64,000 bases of DNA from Sialis fuliginosa (Eukaryota; Arthropoda; Insecta; Megaloptera; Sialidae): positions 17,608,001 through 17,672,000 of the forward strand of contig OY540812.1 of NCBI GenBank assembly GCA_961205875.1, written 5' to 3'. A program made the translations under genes and the position numbers. This document shows positions 37,810-50,040 of this stretch, one piece after another (position 1 is the first letter of the stretch; every line of letters starts with the position of its first letter). The notes under the pieces were generated by a model. It was not told the DNA's origin and made no database searches. It saw only the letters and a program-made list of their open reading frames with translations.

Positions 37810-37815
37810 TTTATT
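37810..37815 (-). terminator. Polyadenylation signal overlapping stop of peptide A
   Basis: AATAAA on the minus strand begins at the second base of the TAA stop (37816-37814). A second AATAAA lies at 37805-37800. Either would give a very short 3' untranslated region. Confidence 0.65.
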
Positions 37816-38496
37816 ATCCTTTGAATCCTCCAACAACTAGTCCTGTTCCACGATGTCCATGTACAAGTCCGATCCCTACTCCACCTCCATGGTGGTGATT
37901 CTGAAAATAAGTTAATAGAAAATCATAATAATGTTTATTAATTTTAACTGATAATTGAGCTTTAAGGAATTTATGATAAACTTAAAATAAATATTAGCAG
38001 TGACGAACAAAGGGGAGGGGCACCCTAGGTGCAAAGATACAGAGGGAGGGGTGCCAAAATGAGGTAAAAAAGGTCCTCATAAACTGCAGAAGGGCAGTAA
38101 TTTTAGGGGGTGCCAAATTATAACTAACTTTCTGCCCCGGGCACCAGCCTTCCTTAATCGCCACTGAATATTGGCAAAATTGACGAATTTACACCTAAAA
38201 GCCACAAAACTTGATTTGATTAGATACTTGTTTCAGTTTTTAGCGATGTACATATGTAGTAAATTGATAAAATATTATAGGTATCGTATTATTAGGAAAA
38301 TATATAAAATAAATTAGAATGATTTCCCGTAATTTATTTATAAAAAAAAAAAACTTACTGGAGGATAATATCCACCATGTCCTCCATGGTGATGATGGTA
38401 TCCACCCCCATGATGGTGGCTATGATAATGATCTGGCACACAAACTGCAGCACCAACAATCGACAAAATCAATAAAACCATGAAAACTTTATTCAT
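37814..38496 (-). CDS. Secreted Gly/His-rich peptide A (74 aa, two exons)
   Basis: Exons on the minus strand are 38496-38359 (46 codons) and 37900-37814 (28 codons plus stop), joined in phase 0 across a 458-bp intron with GTAAGT donor and TTTTCAG acceptor. The protein starts with a signal peptide (MNKVFMVLLILSIVGAAVC), then a His/Gly/Tyr segment (residues 20-46, ending GGYYPP), then exon 2: NHHHGGG and a Val/Gly tail ending VVGGFKG. Residues 23-50 hold thirteen or so histidines, which could bind metal. A TATA box (38581-38590) and AATAAA overlapping the stop support a real gene. Related in layout to the genes at 47168 and 49418. Small Gly/His-rich secreted proteins of insects serve in cuticle, eggshell or defence; which applies here is unknown. 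A hAT MITE lies in the intron. Confidence 0.85.
37998..38166. mobile_element. hAT MITE in the intron of peptide A gene
   Basis: Ends CAGTGACGAACAAAGGGG and, in reverse complement, CAGTGGCGATTAAGGAAGG, with flanks AATATTAG and AATATTGG (7 of 8). It lies wholly inside the 37901-38358 intron. The GGCACC/GGTGCC-rich interior links it to the family at 3257 and 47440. Confidence 0.85.
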
Positions 38497-38580
38497 TGTG
38501 ATATATTTCTTTCAAAATCCTCTTAACACTTCTGGATATCGCTAAAACTCGATCTGACAGATTCAGCTATAGTTTCTTCC

Positions 38581-38590
38581 GTTTTATATA
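38581..38590 (-). promoter_or_regulatory. TATA box of peptide A gene
   Basis: TATATAAAAC on the minus strand, about 85 bp upstream of the ATG at 38496. A CAGA-containing initiator candidate (GTCAGATC) lies about 25-30 bp downstream, near 38556. Confidence 0.65.
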
Positions 38591-39830
38591 TTTGTACGTA
38601 TCGTTTGTCAATATTTATTTTACAAATGAAGGAGACCCATGTTATTTGGTTTGTGTATTTGCACTGCTTTAAAAGACTACCATTTTGCGGATATTCTAAG
38701 TGGTTTGGGGAATTACAAACGTGATTTCAAATTTATCATTAATATAAATAAGGTATGCGAATTATGAAAGTATTGCATCATTTTGAATTAACAATAATAA
38801 AGAAATTTCATTTTATTATCAGATAATTTTTTTAATCTCGGCAAAATTAATTTCAATATTTCAGTTTTATATTTAACATTTGAATAACGCCTATAAGAAA
38901 CGCCTATAGAAATTGTTCTACTGTCTATTGATAATTAGGTAATGTTATTATTATATAAGTATAAAAGTAATCAGTTTTAATATCGGTAAAATTTCATAAA
39001 AATTAGAAATAAACTTTTAATTAAATTAAATTAAAAATTAGTGAAGTTTTAATTGTGTCAAAAAAATTACAGTCTTAGTTTACTTGTTATTTTTTTTAAT
39101 AAACAAGTTTTTAATTTTCATTAATATAATCTTTTTTCTGCTATTCCATTTTATATTTATCTTAGGTAAAACTTTATTATTCCCAGAGTTTATTTATTAT
39201 TACTATTCTAACGTTGGAGGTTCTTTTACAATAAAAGTTTCAAGAATACTTTAAAATATTCTTGTTTATCCCAAGAAACTTTCTTGCGATGTACAACTGG
39301 TTTGAGATATAAAATAAAATCATTTTAGAGTAAAATTAATTTCAACGAACTGTTTCTTTTACATTTTCATTATAGTTTTTCCAAACTTCTAAATGTAATT
39401 CTCAAGTATGTTCAGACATTTTATAATTTTTAAACCATTTAAATGCTAATTAATAATATAAAAAAAGTGAATTTAAATATTAAACATAAAACTAACAAAG
39501 GATTGTTTTGTATTATATTATACCAAAGTTAAACTTTGTGATAATGTACATATAAATTATAATTTATTTTTGTTTCGTATTTTACTATCACGTGAATTTA
39601 AATTTATTTACAAGAATGAGCATTAGTAAACTCATTATTAGAATGTGTTTTGCATTTTAATATTATTCCAATTTACGTTTTTGTTGAGTTTAATGAAAAA
39701 CTAACAATAAAATTCTGTTTTATAATTAATTAGAGGTATAATAATTACGAATTGTCAAAATATGTATGTATTATAATAGTTTGATTATAGTTTTTTTGTT
39801 TTCTTTGTTTGTTATTTTTTTATTATTATA
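38591..39830. other. Gene-free AT-rich stretch
   Basis: Very AT-rich, with no open frame over 60 codons, repeat pair or RNA signature supported. Confidence 0.5.
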
Positions 39831-40163
39831 ATGTCCGGTATTATAAAGGAATTAACAAATTTGCAAGCTTGCAAGCACTTTTAAATGGGGTATTAATTCT
39901 GTAATAGTATCTATGGATTAGTTATGGAATTTAGAGCAGTAATACTTCAATTTATTGTAACACAGTTGGCGACTCTGACAGTACAAAATAATTTTCATAA
40001 TATCACAATTGTTTTAATACCGTTGGTGTTTACCTATCACACGTGCGCGAAACTTTCAAACATTTCATGAAACTTCGATGTAATTGTCAGATAGGTTTGA
40101 TACTCCATTTGAAAGTGCTTGCAAGTTTGCAAATTTTGTTAACTCGGTTATAATAACAGACAT
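39831..40163 (+). mobile_element. MITE pair member, copy 1
   Basis: Homologous over its length to 57027-57325: ATGTCCGGTATTATAAAGGA, GTATTAATTCTGT, CTGACAGTACAAAATAAT, CATGAAACTTC, AAATTTTGTTA occur in the same order. Ends are inverted (ATGTCCGGTATTATAA and ATGTCTGTTATTATAA). The exact target duplication is unclear, so the superfamily is not assigned. Confidence 0.75.
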
Positions 40164-43100
40164 AGATATGAGAAAACCGAAAAAGCACCCTCCCCCCCAT
40201 TGGTGTTATTAAATACTTTTTTTTCGTTCATGTCGATTTTGTCGTCCCTTAAACTGGTTTTTTTAATTAGTGAAAACATTTTGTTGTTCTCATATTGGTT
40301 TTTACGCCTCATAAAGCTCTTCTACCCTACTTTGGCGCTCCCGTCGTAGGCCGCTTTCGCCAATCTCTAGCTACGCCACTGTTTATCATACAGTTGAACA
40401 AAAAGTAAGGAACGTTAATTCTACATCCTGAAATATTTATTAACATTAGGAAAAAAAAAGTTTTTTTCTCAATTTTTCTGTGACGTCATTCTTTGGACAA
40501 AATGTGTACATTATTGTTGTACCACAAGTAAATTTCGAGAAATACGTTGAAAAATGTATTTTGACACAAGTAAGTAAATCACAATGTTAAAATGAGCATA
40601 CTAACTAATGGTAAAAAGAAAAATATGAAGTGTTATTTAAAAACTGGTTGGTGACGTTATTTATGAGAAGTTTGGCATCACTTGAGATAGGAAATAATTT
40701 TTTTTATAAAAAACATTTTTTCGTAAAGTTAATATTTTAACTGTTGAATCAATATTTATTACTTCATATTCACTATGAATATTATATGTATTTGTAGTAA
40801 TTTGCAATCAGTTTATGTAAAACATAATTTTAATATTTTAACAAATCTAAATTTACATACATACATACATAAAAAATAAACAAATGTATTTTCTTATTTG
40901 AATAATAATTAGTACTACATATTTAATTTCTAGACAAAAAAACCTGAGATAAACCTAGATTTATATTAAATCTAGTGATTCATAAACTAAGCATACAAGA
41001 ATGAACACACCACACACATAAATGAAAATGCACACATGTACAGGTCAACAATCATAGCAACCGTACATTATTTAGATAGCGAGGTTTTCCCGCAATTGCG
41101 TGCCTCGAGTGCTTGCCAAATAACAGTGGCGTTAACTGGGGATAAAAGGGATAAGATAATACAAATATAACATGTCCATGTTATGAGTTTTCCAACAATC
41201 GATTTAATTGAAATTGTTATTTCGGGCTATCTATTTGATTAATCATTTTCGGTTTGTTTTTTATTTTATAATTTCGACAGATTTTTAGAAATAACAGTAT
41301 GTATTTATCATGTTTAAGAAGATACAGTTACGTATGTCATACAGTAGGCACTTTAGGAACTTTTAGGGCCTCGAGATAAAGTGGGTGGGAGGAGCTGACG
41401 AATTATATAAATTTATATAGTAAAAAATGTATGTGAAAACATTTTCATTTTTTTTGTTCTTTAACCAATTATAGGTACACATCAAATTTGCTCGAAGAGC
41501 AAAAAAGATTTTCAGGCATTGTGATAATATTTTTTTAAATGGGGACTTAAATATTTATTCTGCCCATTTTTATTACGTGCCACTGTGAAGATATGACACA
41601 TTTTATTAACGAATTATTGAAAATTCTCTAAATAAGCTATGGTTACTTTAAAAAATTACTTTTCGTGGAAGTAAAAATGAAACGAAATGATTTCTCAATG
41701 AAACGCTGCGCGTTTAAGGAGGGGTTGTGTAAGAGAAAAAAATAAATGTTTCATTTTAAAAATATATTTTGATCCATTTTTTAATGTAGGACTTAACCCT
41801 CATAAAGTAAGTTCCCAAAATTCTTCTCATTGCATTTTTTGCACGTATGCAATAATCTATAATTTTCTTTGTGTTGTAACTATCTTTATAAAACTCACAG
41901 CTATGTATAACTTAAGACAATTTTCAGTTGTGTCCGACCGAAGGACAGTTTTTCGGTTGGATAAACTTTCGGCATCTCGTAGAAAGAGTTTGATTAGAGA
42001 AAAACATGATAACTGACACTAAGGCCATTTTTTGATTTAGTTTCATGTATTACAGTAGACGTTCCATATTCTTAAATGGTTGGGGCACGGGGGAGAGAGT
42101 TCCTAATTGTAAACATTTATTTTTCCCCACTCCTCGAAAAGTATCCATTCGAATCTTATTCACACAATTTTTTACATTTATCATGTTGTGACCTAATTCT
42201 TTATAATACTGGATTTTATAATAAGATTGAGTTATATTGTTTTCTGGGTGCAATCCACATTTCCTACAAAAATATATAATTATTCACGAATCTTCTGAAA
42301 TGAATCCTAATAATTTAATTAATATGAGATATTTCATATTATACTATTTTAAAATCTATAAAGTACAATATATATACATATGTATGTATTACGTACATAC
42401 AACATTTCTTATTATGCTGAAAATAATAGTATCTAAAGACGAAGTAAGTTTCACTTTCGTATATTTTACTCATAAATTCTGAATCTAAATTCGATGTACA
42501 CGGGACATATTGCATTAAATAGGTAACCGAAGTTTAGAGTTATGTTAATTTCATACTTCCAGACCAAAAACGTTTCGGACTTAACTCAAAATAAAACTTG
42601 ACGATGTGCCATTGGTTTGAACATATCTTCATGCAACCCGCAGCGCTGTTCATGTTGCTCAAGGTGAAGTTTATTATTCATGTATATTTGAACAGATATG
42701 GTCTATATTGTTATACCTCTTCTTGTCTACAGAAATATTATACACACATGCAACGGAGTTTAGGATCGCGTGAACGTACATGTACATTGTACATACGCCG
42801 TTCTATTGTTTGTGTTTGATAGGGTTATACGTATATATGTAATTCATAGAAACTGGATTGTGGGTTTCTATAATTCATGGTTGTAGACGTTTACGATAAT
42901 AATAGTATTTAAGTTCAACCATATTTTTTGCAATAAAGAGTATGTTAGAACAATAAATATCGGACACTGTTTTTTTTTTTCAAATTTCTAATATAGAGTT
43001 TAGTTGGCACTGTGATTAAGTCTGCATTTTGCCAGTTTGCAATTTTTAGTGGGATAAATACTTGCCAATTAAAAAAGAACATCTGCCAAATGAATGCTAA

Positions 43101-43583
43101 ATTCATCAAAACGAGTTAGTCACAGAATTTTTAAAATAAATACCAATAAACTAATCTGACGAACTATCATTAGTTAATCTTTATGTAATAGAATTTAATT
43201 AGAAAATTTTAAATGCGATATTTTTTTAATACATGCCTGATTATTATTTCCGTATTTTTTGAAATTTTTAGTTTTTCATAGTTCATGTTCAGTCAAAATC
43301 TAAACTATTTCTGCTATATACACGTTAAGAAGACATAATAATTTGTCAATGTCAATCTAAAAGTGTGCTAAAAGTACATGTGTATGAAAACAATTGCCGA
43401 TAGCTAGAAATTTAAGAAGCAAAGTTTTGAAAAGGGAGATGACATCTTATATATTCGTAAGATAATGTTTGATTAGTGCTCCATAAAATAAAAAAGAAAA
43501 TAAATAAAAATGTTATTAATCTATGTGACAGATTTTGTACACTTTACCTTTTTTACTTTTTTTTTTCTAAAATGTACTTTAGG
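40164..43583. other. Gene-free stretch with isolated hAT ends
   Basis: A hAT right end, CTCTAGCTACGCCACTG, finishes at 40381 after CCTCATAAAGCTCTTCTACC (40308), shared with 6640. A hAT-type left end CAGTGGCGTTAACTGGGG lies at 41125. Neither has a confirmed partner. Short frames between 42050 and 42820 show no domain. Confidence 0.4.
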
Positions 43584-45040
43584 ACACATTGTACACAGAG
43601 AGAAAAGTAATGATAATTTTTATACAGAAAATCTTAGAAAAATTACTGTGCTCTCTATAATGCGTGCGCAATCGACGATACAAGTAAAAAATATTTATAC
43701 GTCCATATAAAAATTATCAGTGCTTACATTATATAAATTGCTTTTTTACCACGCTAAAAATTACGGTGCTAGCATGGTAATATTTGGAATGCTGTATCAG
43801 AAAACTGCCTTACCGATTCAGTAAAATTTCTATAGCTTATTATTTTTTTTTTCAAACAGAAAGGTAAAAACAATAAAAAGCAATTTCATTTTAAGAAAGT
43901 TATCGATTTATTTATATAATATACATTGTTTTGAATTTTACAATTAATAATAGTTTACAAATATAGTTGTAGAACAATTTACATAAAGATATGACAACCA
44001 ATACATGTGCAAAGAGACCGATTCACAGAACAAATTAAATATAAAATAACGTATTTTCAATATCTAAAATCTAAACTAACCTATATCTGTCAAAACTTAT
44101 TTTACAAATAAAACTTCTAAAAATAACACATTAAAACCGAACAAAACATTATTGTAAAACATTTATCACCCACTTTCATTTAAAATTCGCACAAAACAAT
44201 AATTTTAATAAAATAAAAACAATCATAGCCATTTTGAATCTAAATATGCTACACGTCCCGCTTTAAATATTATTCACAACACTTTTGAATATAAATTAAA
44301 ATATAATACTTTAAAATCACGATAACATAGAAAAATATCTTTAAAATAGAAAACACTACACAATTACAATATGTACTTTTAAAACAAATATACATTCTAA
44401 ATATGTATGTAACTGTCAGCTTATACGCCGCGCCGTCGGAAGATCGAAAATAGCCGACTGTACCCGAACCTTACTACCTTGTTTATGCTGATAGTAAAAT
44501 TTGCTTTATATCCTAACTTTCTATTAAGATATATCGATAACCATAAATCTGAGATCTAGATATGATGCGTATGATTTTTAGAGAATCGTTTTACAAACAA
44601 AATAAAACCATACATACATCTCCACGATTAACAGTTAATGAGATATCACATTTTTAGTTTTTGTGTTTTCAACATAATTGGTATCTTCTGTCTTTTTCTT
44701 TCTTTCTGCTTTTGCCAGATATCTATGAAATATCATTAAATTTTATAAGTCAGTATTGTAAAATTTATCAGACCGCCTAATAATTTACATCAACTTAAAT
44801 AGCATTTTTTTTAAGAAAAACAATTAAAAAATACAAATTTGTCGAGATAGGAACTTTTTACTGTGCTGTTTTATAAATTTTGCTGGCCTGTATTTTAAAA
44901 AATAATATTGTGTCCTTTACTTTTTATATTATGAATTTTAATTTTTCTTATTTTACCGTATAAAATTGACCATATTCGACTTTCGCACATCGTTTATAGT
45001 GCAGAGCACAGTAATTTTTCTCTCCGTGTATACACTGTGT
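43584..45040. mobile_element. Probable MITE-like element with inverted ends
   Basis: The left end (ACACATTGTACACAGAGAGA then AAATTACTGTGCTCT about 45 bases on) matches the right end in reverse complement (ACACAGTGTATACACGGAGA, then AAAATTACTGTGCTCT). The left arm has an insertion relative to the right. No target duplication is obvious and the 1.4 kb interior has no gene. Limits are approximate. Confidence 0.5.
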
Positions 45041-45407
45041 TAAAATAGTATAGTTAATTTTAAAAGTGTATGGTATAGTGATTAAAATGATAATAGATAT
45101 AAGTCTAAATAACATGGGTCCTCAAATCAACTTTTCTAAGAGTGATTCTGAATCTTGAGAAGTTAAATGAAATTAAATTTCACCGGTATTGTAAAAAATA
45201 GACGAATTTGAGAGTCACTATCTCTCGAACAGTATCTACTATACACCTTTGAATTTCCGAACAATTTTAAAACTATGTATTTGATAGTATCTCCATATAT
45301 TTAAATTTATAGAGGTACAATAAAATGCCTATACTGACCATTATTTTACATATACGCGCTAATCATAAACAGATAATACAACTTTAAATTATATGTATAT
45401 TATAGTA

Positions 45408-45992
45408 GGGTAAGATGGGTGAATTGCGGTAACTTAAGTGGGAATCAAAATAACCCCTTAAATAAAAGACTTATTGCAAAAGTAAGTGAACTTTCACATA
45501 GCTTATTAAGTTCACTTTATAACTATGTGGTATAAATTGCCATGATGTTTGCCATTTGGCATATTTTTATACATTCTTAAAAGCATATCTTTGACTGCCA
45601 TTTCCAGGCAATAGCAGTCACCAATGAGAGTAATACCAGTTGCTCGAAAATAATACACTGTGCTTCCAAAATAAATTGATTAACAAAATAAAATTATGTT
45701 TTTGAACTCCAACCAACCCATTATATTCACTAACACATTGGTAATAATTGGTAATTTGAAAGATATGTATTAGTATAAAGTATTATTTGCTTACATTTGT
45801 TTGAATATTCCAGTTTATTACAACAAAATATGGCTCAACACATGTACAAATGTCACTCGCACTGCAGTTGGTGGAATATGGCGTTACTTCGTAAATTTGT
45901 TGAATCAGCCGTAAACTAAATGGCAGTACTCGAAATTATATATTTGACAATAACAGGTATTGCCCGCTGACTGCCATTCGCCCATCTTACCC
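45408..45992. mobile_element. MITE with TA duplication and GGGTAAGATGGG ends
   Basis: Left end GGGTAAGATGGGTGAATTGC and right end (reverse complement) GGGTAAGATGGGCGAATGGC are each flanked by TA (45406-45407, 45993-45994), fitting a Tc1/mariner-related MITE. TGCCATTT motifs recur inside. No transposase. Confidence 0.78.
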
Positions 45993-45994
45993 TA

Positions 45995-47160
45995 TACTAT
46001 GTTCCATGTTTTAAGCAAGGTCGTGAACTTTACGCATGTTATAGTTATTAACTTAAAATTACTTAAATACTTTTTCGTGTATTGTTAGATTCTGTATTTA
46101 ATGGTATCTTGATAACATCTTCCCGAACCGGTTTGGTACATATAGTATATACTTGTTTATAATGCGCTAAAATCAAGCCTTGGGGAAATCCGTTCTCAAG
46201 ATATGTTTATTTTGATAAGTGATTAATTTTGAGAGGAAAAAACGTTTGTACATATCGTGGGTACTTGAAATCTTTTTATGAAGTTAATAGGAATATTTTA
46301 TAGTGAATACATATACATGTATGTTCCCTTAAAGTTTATATAATACAAAACATTTATTTGATAATGATTTTAAGCTTTATTAGTTTTAGTTTTTTTCTTG
46401 ATTCATGGTTTATGAATGCATACTGTATTAAATATTTATAGTTAAAACGATTGTGTAGGTACATATTCATATTAATGAACTAAAAAACAATTATATGTAT
46501 ATTACAAATTAACATACTTATTTAATATACATATGTATAAAAATAACACGAGCAAATGAACACAGAAAAAATTAACTCTCCTACAACAGAATACAAAATA
46601 ACTTTTTGGGTTGTTTTTTCCTGGGACTTTTCAGTGAGTTTTTATTTTAAAAAGCTTTATTCTTAATAAATTATTGCACTTTTATTTTACTGTTAATCCT
46701 AATAACAAAGTTATCTATAAAATATTGTCCCTATTTTTATACATAAGTATCGGTGTTTTTTTAAAGATTTTCTAGCGGATTATATTCAAAAGAATTTTCA
46801 GAAAAAAATGTTTCAGACAAAAGATTCATGGGCGTTTAATATTGAGACCTATAATTGCTGGATTGAAAAAAAGAAAAAAATTATTTTTAATTTTTTTAGG
46901 GTTATACAGTACACTGTACACAGTCGAATAAGTTCATACTGATATTGAGATAAATTTTAATTATAGCTTATAGACGAATTAAAGTTATTAATTTATTTGA
47001 GCTATTAGGAATATAATAAATAATGATCAAACAATAATTACTGTCAAAATATATTTATTATAAATTGTATGAATGTAAAAACAGCATATTTATTTAAGAT
47101 TACAGATAATGTCCTTATGTATGCATGATATTGGTCGTAAACCGGTCAGGAATTGTTTAG
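45995..47160. other. Gene-free AT-rich stretch
   Basis: No gene, repeat pair or RNA supported. Confidence 0.5.
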
Positions 47161-47166
47161 ATATTT

Positions 47167-47172
47167 TTTATT
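47167..47172 (-). terminator. Polyadenylation signal containing the stop of peptide B
   Basis: AATAAA on the minus strand wholly includes the TAA stop (47170-47168). Same arrangement as in the other two genes of the family. Confidence 0.55.
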
Positions 47173-48311
47173 CTTTTTTTCCGGCTACGAAGCCTCCAGC
47201 GATGCCACCTTTTTTTTCTCCAGTGTGTGAAGAAGATGAACTTCCTGCTACGAAAGCGCCTCCAACAAACTGTTTTTTCTAGAATATAAAAAAATAAGTA
47301 TATTTCGTTATTTATTTTTAAATCTATGATAATAGATAAATACAAATATAATTTGGAAAATATTTATTTATACACAATATGATTGTTCTTTCTAATAACA
47401 CATATTTTAAATGAACATTTCACGAAGAATTTTTGCAATCAGTGCCGGTTTTAAGGGGGAGGGGGGTGAACGCTTGAGGCACTCGGCTAGAAGGAGCGGT
47501 GGACAGTTACATGGAGAAAAATAAAATTTTTAGTAAACATGATTAATTTTTAAGAAAAAAGTACAAGCGTTGTAATTTGGAACAGATAAACCAATGTTAT
47601 TTACGAAAAATCGGAATTTTTATTATTATTGAGTACTGTAAATTCCTAAGGATGGATTAAAAATAAGTACATATTTAAATTTAGTATTGTTTAAGACCAA
47701 TTTGATGACTGTTTTTTTTTTTGGTTTAAAAATTGTATCGTTTAAATTTTCCAAAAAGTATTTTTTCTTTTTTTAATTTTAGTAAATAAATATATTTTTA
47801 ATATTTACTTGATTAACTAGTAATCTTACCCGGGGTGCCAGACTCACTAAGGCCGATTCTGTTTATAATTAAATTTTTCTAAACTTGATTAATTTAGCAA
47901 ATAGTGGAGAAATTTAATGTTAGAAAGATTTTTTACATTTAATGCATAAAATGAAAAAAACCGTTTTTCAATAAATTAAGAAATAAATACAAACCTTTTG
48001 ATTTTTGATAATTACATTCTTAATTGCGGTATTAAAATAAATATACTGATAAAAATTACATTGAGTGTATTAAATATAAATAGTAGTACATAATATCTAC
48101 AAAAAAATAAATCTCATAGAAAACATCATATTGTTGATTATTTCCTATTGAAAAAATCATTTATAATACTTACAGTTGGTGGAGGTACAGTATGATGGTG
48201 ATAGACTGAAGCTACTCCTTCAAGATGTACATCATGTCCCTTGTGATGGTGTGCTGCAACAACTTCAAGTACGAGAACCACAACAAGTGTGAATAATACA
48301 GCTTTGTTCAT
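47168..48311 (-). CDS. Secreted Gly/His-containing peptide B (82 aa, two exons)
   Basis: Minus-strand exons 48311-48174 (46 codons) and 47278-47168 (36 codons plus stop) join in phase 0 over an 895-bp intron (GTAAGT donor, TTCTAG acceptor). The signal peptide MNKAVLFTLVVVLVLEVVAA is followed by HHHKGHDVHLEG, YHHHTVPPPT at the exon end, then KKQFVGGAFVAG, a run of five serines, HTGEKKGGIAGGFVAGKKE. Exon 1 has the same length (138 bp), MNK start and proline-rich end as peptide A, so the two are diverged paralogues. The C-terminal exon has two copies of a GGxxVAG-like unit. A TATA box lies at 48394-48404 and AATAAA overlaps the stop. A hAT MITE lies in the intron. Its role is unknown; a secreted structural or antimicrobial peptide is the best guess. 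Confidence 0.82.
47440..47861. mobile_element. hAT MITE in the intron of peptide B gene
   Basis: Ends CAGTGCCGGTTTTAAGG and, in reverse complement, CAGAATCGGCCTTAGTGAG, flanked by TTTGCAAT and TTTATAAT (6 of 8). The right end also has TCTGGCACCCCGGG, matching the right end of the hAT at 3257-3984 (TCTGGCGCCCCAGG), so same family. Wholly inside the 47279-48173 intron. Confidence 0.82.
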
Positions 48312-48393
48312 TTTGACGTAACAATTAAATAATCTTCAGCGTCGTTGAAAATACAAAATTTTAAAGACCAATGCATATTCACATTTTGAAAAT

Positions 48394-48404
48394 CCTTTTA
48401 TATA
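48394..48404 (-). promoter_or_regulatory. TATA box of peptide B gene
   Basis: TATATAAAAGG on the minus strand about 85-90 bp upstream of the ATG at 48311, nearly the same spacing and sequence as for peptide A. Confidence 0.7.
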
Positions 48405-48420
48405 TGTACAGACAAACCTT

Positions 48421-49410
48421 TGGGTTTATTTACTTTAATTATGAATTTGAATATCACTGTTTAATTATAGTTGGTACTTAATTTTTTTAAATATAAACTG
48501 CACTCATCTTAGTCGACTCGTTGATTTGAGTCTAGTTTTTTTCTACGTCTTTCTGCGAATCGTTTATTGATTTTAAATAATATATTTTTTTTAATTTGTA
48601 CAGTTAATTGATATATTACCATAATGTTTGCTTAAATTATACTTGATAATTTTACAAAAAAAAATTTATATTCTAAAATAAGATAATGCAATTTAATTAA
48701 TTGAATGAAAATATGAACATTTTCATGTGGTATTAATAAATATTTTAAATGACATAATTAAGGCTACAAAATAAAACAAAATACCTATAAAATTAACAAA
48801 TACTTTTTTTTTAATATAAAAATACAATATAGTACAGTTTGAAGTTTAAATTATATTTTATATATTTTTATTATTTATATAAAAAGTAATACTTACTGTT
48901 TTTAATTGACATTTGATGTTCTATAAAAACTATTTATTTTACCTATGTTCACTTGTTACGTGAATTTAATTAAAAACAAATCATTTTATAAAACATAATA
49001 TGTGAATATTGTGCTTTAAGAAACAACAATGTTTAAGTAAAAACTTGGCGGTTGAGATTTTGTCGCTTCGTTGGATAGATTGTTTAAATACGAATGCTAT
49101 GGCAGTAAAATTGTTGTTATATTAGATAAAAATATTTTTTAATGTAAATACATAAATCGTTACCTGATGTAGATTAAGGCTACGTGCGAAATTAATTATT
49201 ATAATTTCATGATAAAAAATCATTGTTATGATATGTATGTAGATTCTCTAATTATAATTTGTCATTCAAATAAATAATTTTCTGAGTATTATAGATTTAC
49301 AATAATCATAAATATTATGAGTAAAATATTGCACAGCTATTGACAAAATCATGCAAAAACGTTCATCACAAAACTTCAATCAATAATGTTCATATAAGTG
49401 CTATTATTGC
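48421..49410. other. Gene-free AT-rich spacer between peptides B and C
   Basis: About 1 kb of very AT-rich DNA with no supported gene or paired repeat. Confidence 0.5.
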
Positions 49411-49416
49411 CGATCT

Positions 49417-49422
49417 TTTATT
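49417..49422 (-). terminator. Polyadenylation signal containing the stop of protein C
   Basis: AATAAA on the minus strand includes the TAA stop (49420-49418), as for peptides A and B. Confidence 0.55.
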
Positions 49423-49768
49423 TTCTTCCGAGTAATCCACCTATTCCTCCTCCAATACCGCCAGCGAATCCACCGACTATACCTCCCTTGATACCGAACC
49501 CGATGCCTGCAGTTTTGAAACCTCCAAATCCTATACCTCCTCCGTGCCCGAATCCACCTCCATGACCATAACCTCCTCCGTATCCACCCCCATATCCTCC
49601 TCCGTAACCACCCCCGTAACCTCCGCCATAACCACCTCCGTAACCTCCGCCATATCCTCCTCCGTGACCTCCCCCATGACCTCCGTGGTGGTGGTGATGG
49701 TGTCCATGACTGTGATGGTAATCGTAATCATAGTCTTCGTAATCATCGTGATGGTGATGATGACCTCC
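49418..49768 (-). CDS. Gly/His/Tyr-rich protein C, last exon (116 aa)
   Basis: A minus-strand exon beginning after a TTTTTACAG acceptor (49769-49770) and ending at TAA 49420-49418. In order: GGHHHHHDDYEDYDYDYHHS, a six-histidine run, GGHGGGHGG, eight GGGY units, GHGGGFGHGGG, a more hydrophobic tail with FGIKGG and GGFAGG, and the end GGLLGRK. Read in phase 0 it joins the signal-peptide exon at 58536-58456, giving about 143 residues. The acidic/His part could bind metal; GGGY repeats are typical of cuticle, eggshell or silk-like secreted proteins and of some Gly-rich antimicrobial proteins. The in-frame ATG at 49780-49778 falls in the intron side and would lack a signal peptide, so I do not use it. 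AATAAA overlaps the stop. Confidence 0.85.
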   Translation of the reverse strand, partial: GGHHHHHDDYEDYDYDYHHSHGHHHHHHGGHGGGHGGGYGGGYGGGYGGGYGGGYGGGYGGGYGGGYGHGGGFGHGGGIGFGGFKTAGIGFGIKGGIVGGFAGGIGGGIGGLLGRK

Positions 49769-50040
49769 CTGTAAAAACAATAAATAAATAATTTCTATTC
49801 GAAATCAGGTCCTATAATTAATTGGATTTTATGTACTTGTTTACAATTTTTTGTATTTTTATGTACTTGTCATTGGGGAAAAATTTGCAGGGAGCTGATT
49901 TTTTGTATAGGTACATCTTCATTTTGTCTTTATAAATAAGATGTCAAAAAACATGTTCTAAAATATATTGTATGTTAACAATTATTTCTGATTTGAACTT
50001 TCATGTTTATTATCTTAAATAAAAAAATCAAGATTCTGGA

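Noticed and set aside
40154..40381. hAT element from CAGACATAGATATGAG to the CGCCACTG end at 40381
   Set aside because: The left sequence is the inverted end of the MITE at 39831-40163, and flanking 8-mers do not match.
47157..47345. 62-aa minus frame rich in Arg/Lys
   Set aside because: Shadow frame of peptide B exon 2; it reads through the acceptor site and has no signal peptide.
49531..49774. 71-aa minus and 76-aa plus frames overlapping the Gly-rich exon
   Set aside because: Low-complexity shadows of the GGGY repeat in other frames; the glycine/histidine frame has the splice site, stop and signal-exon match.
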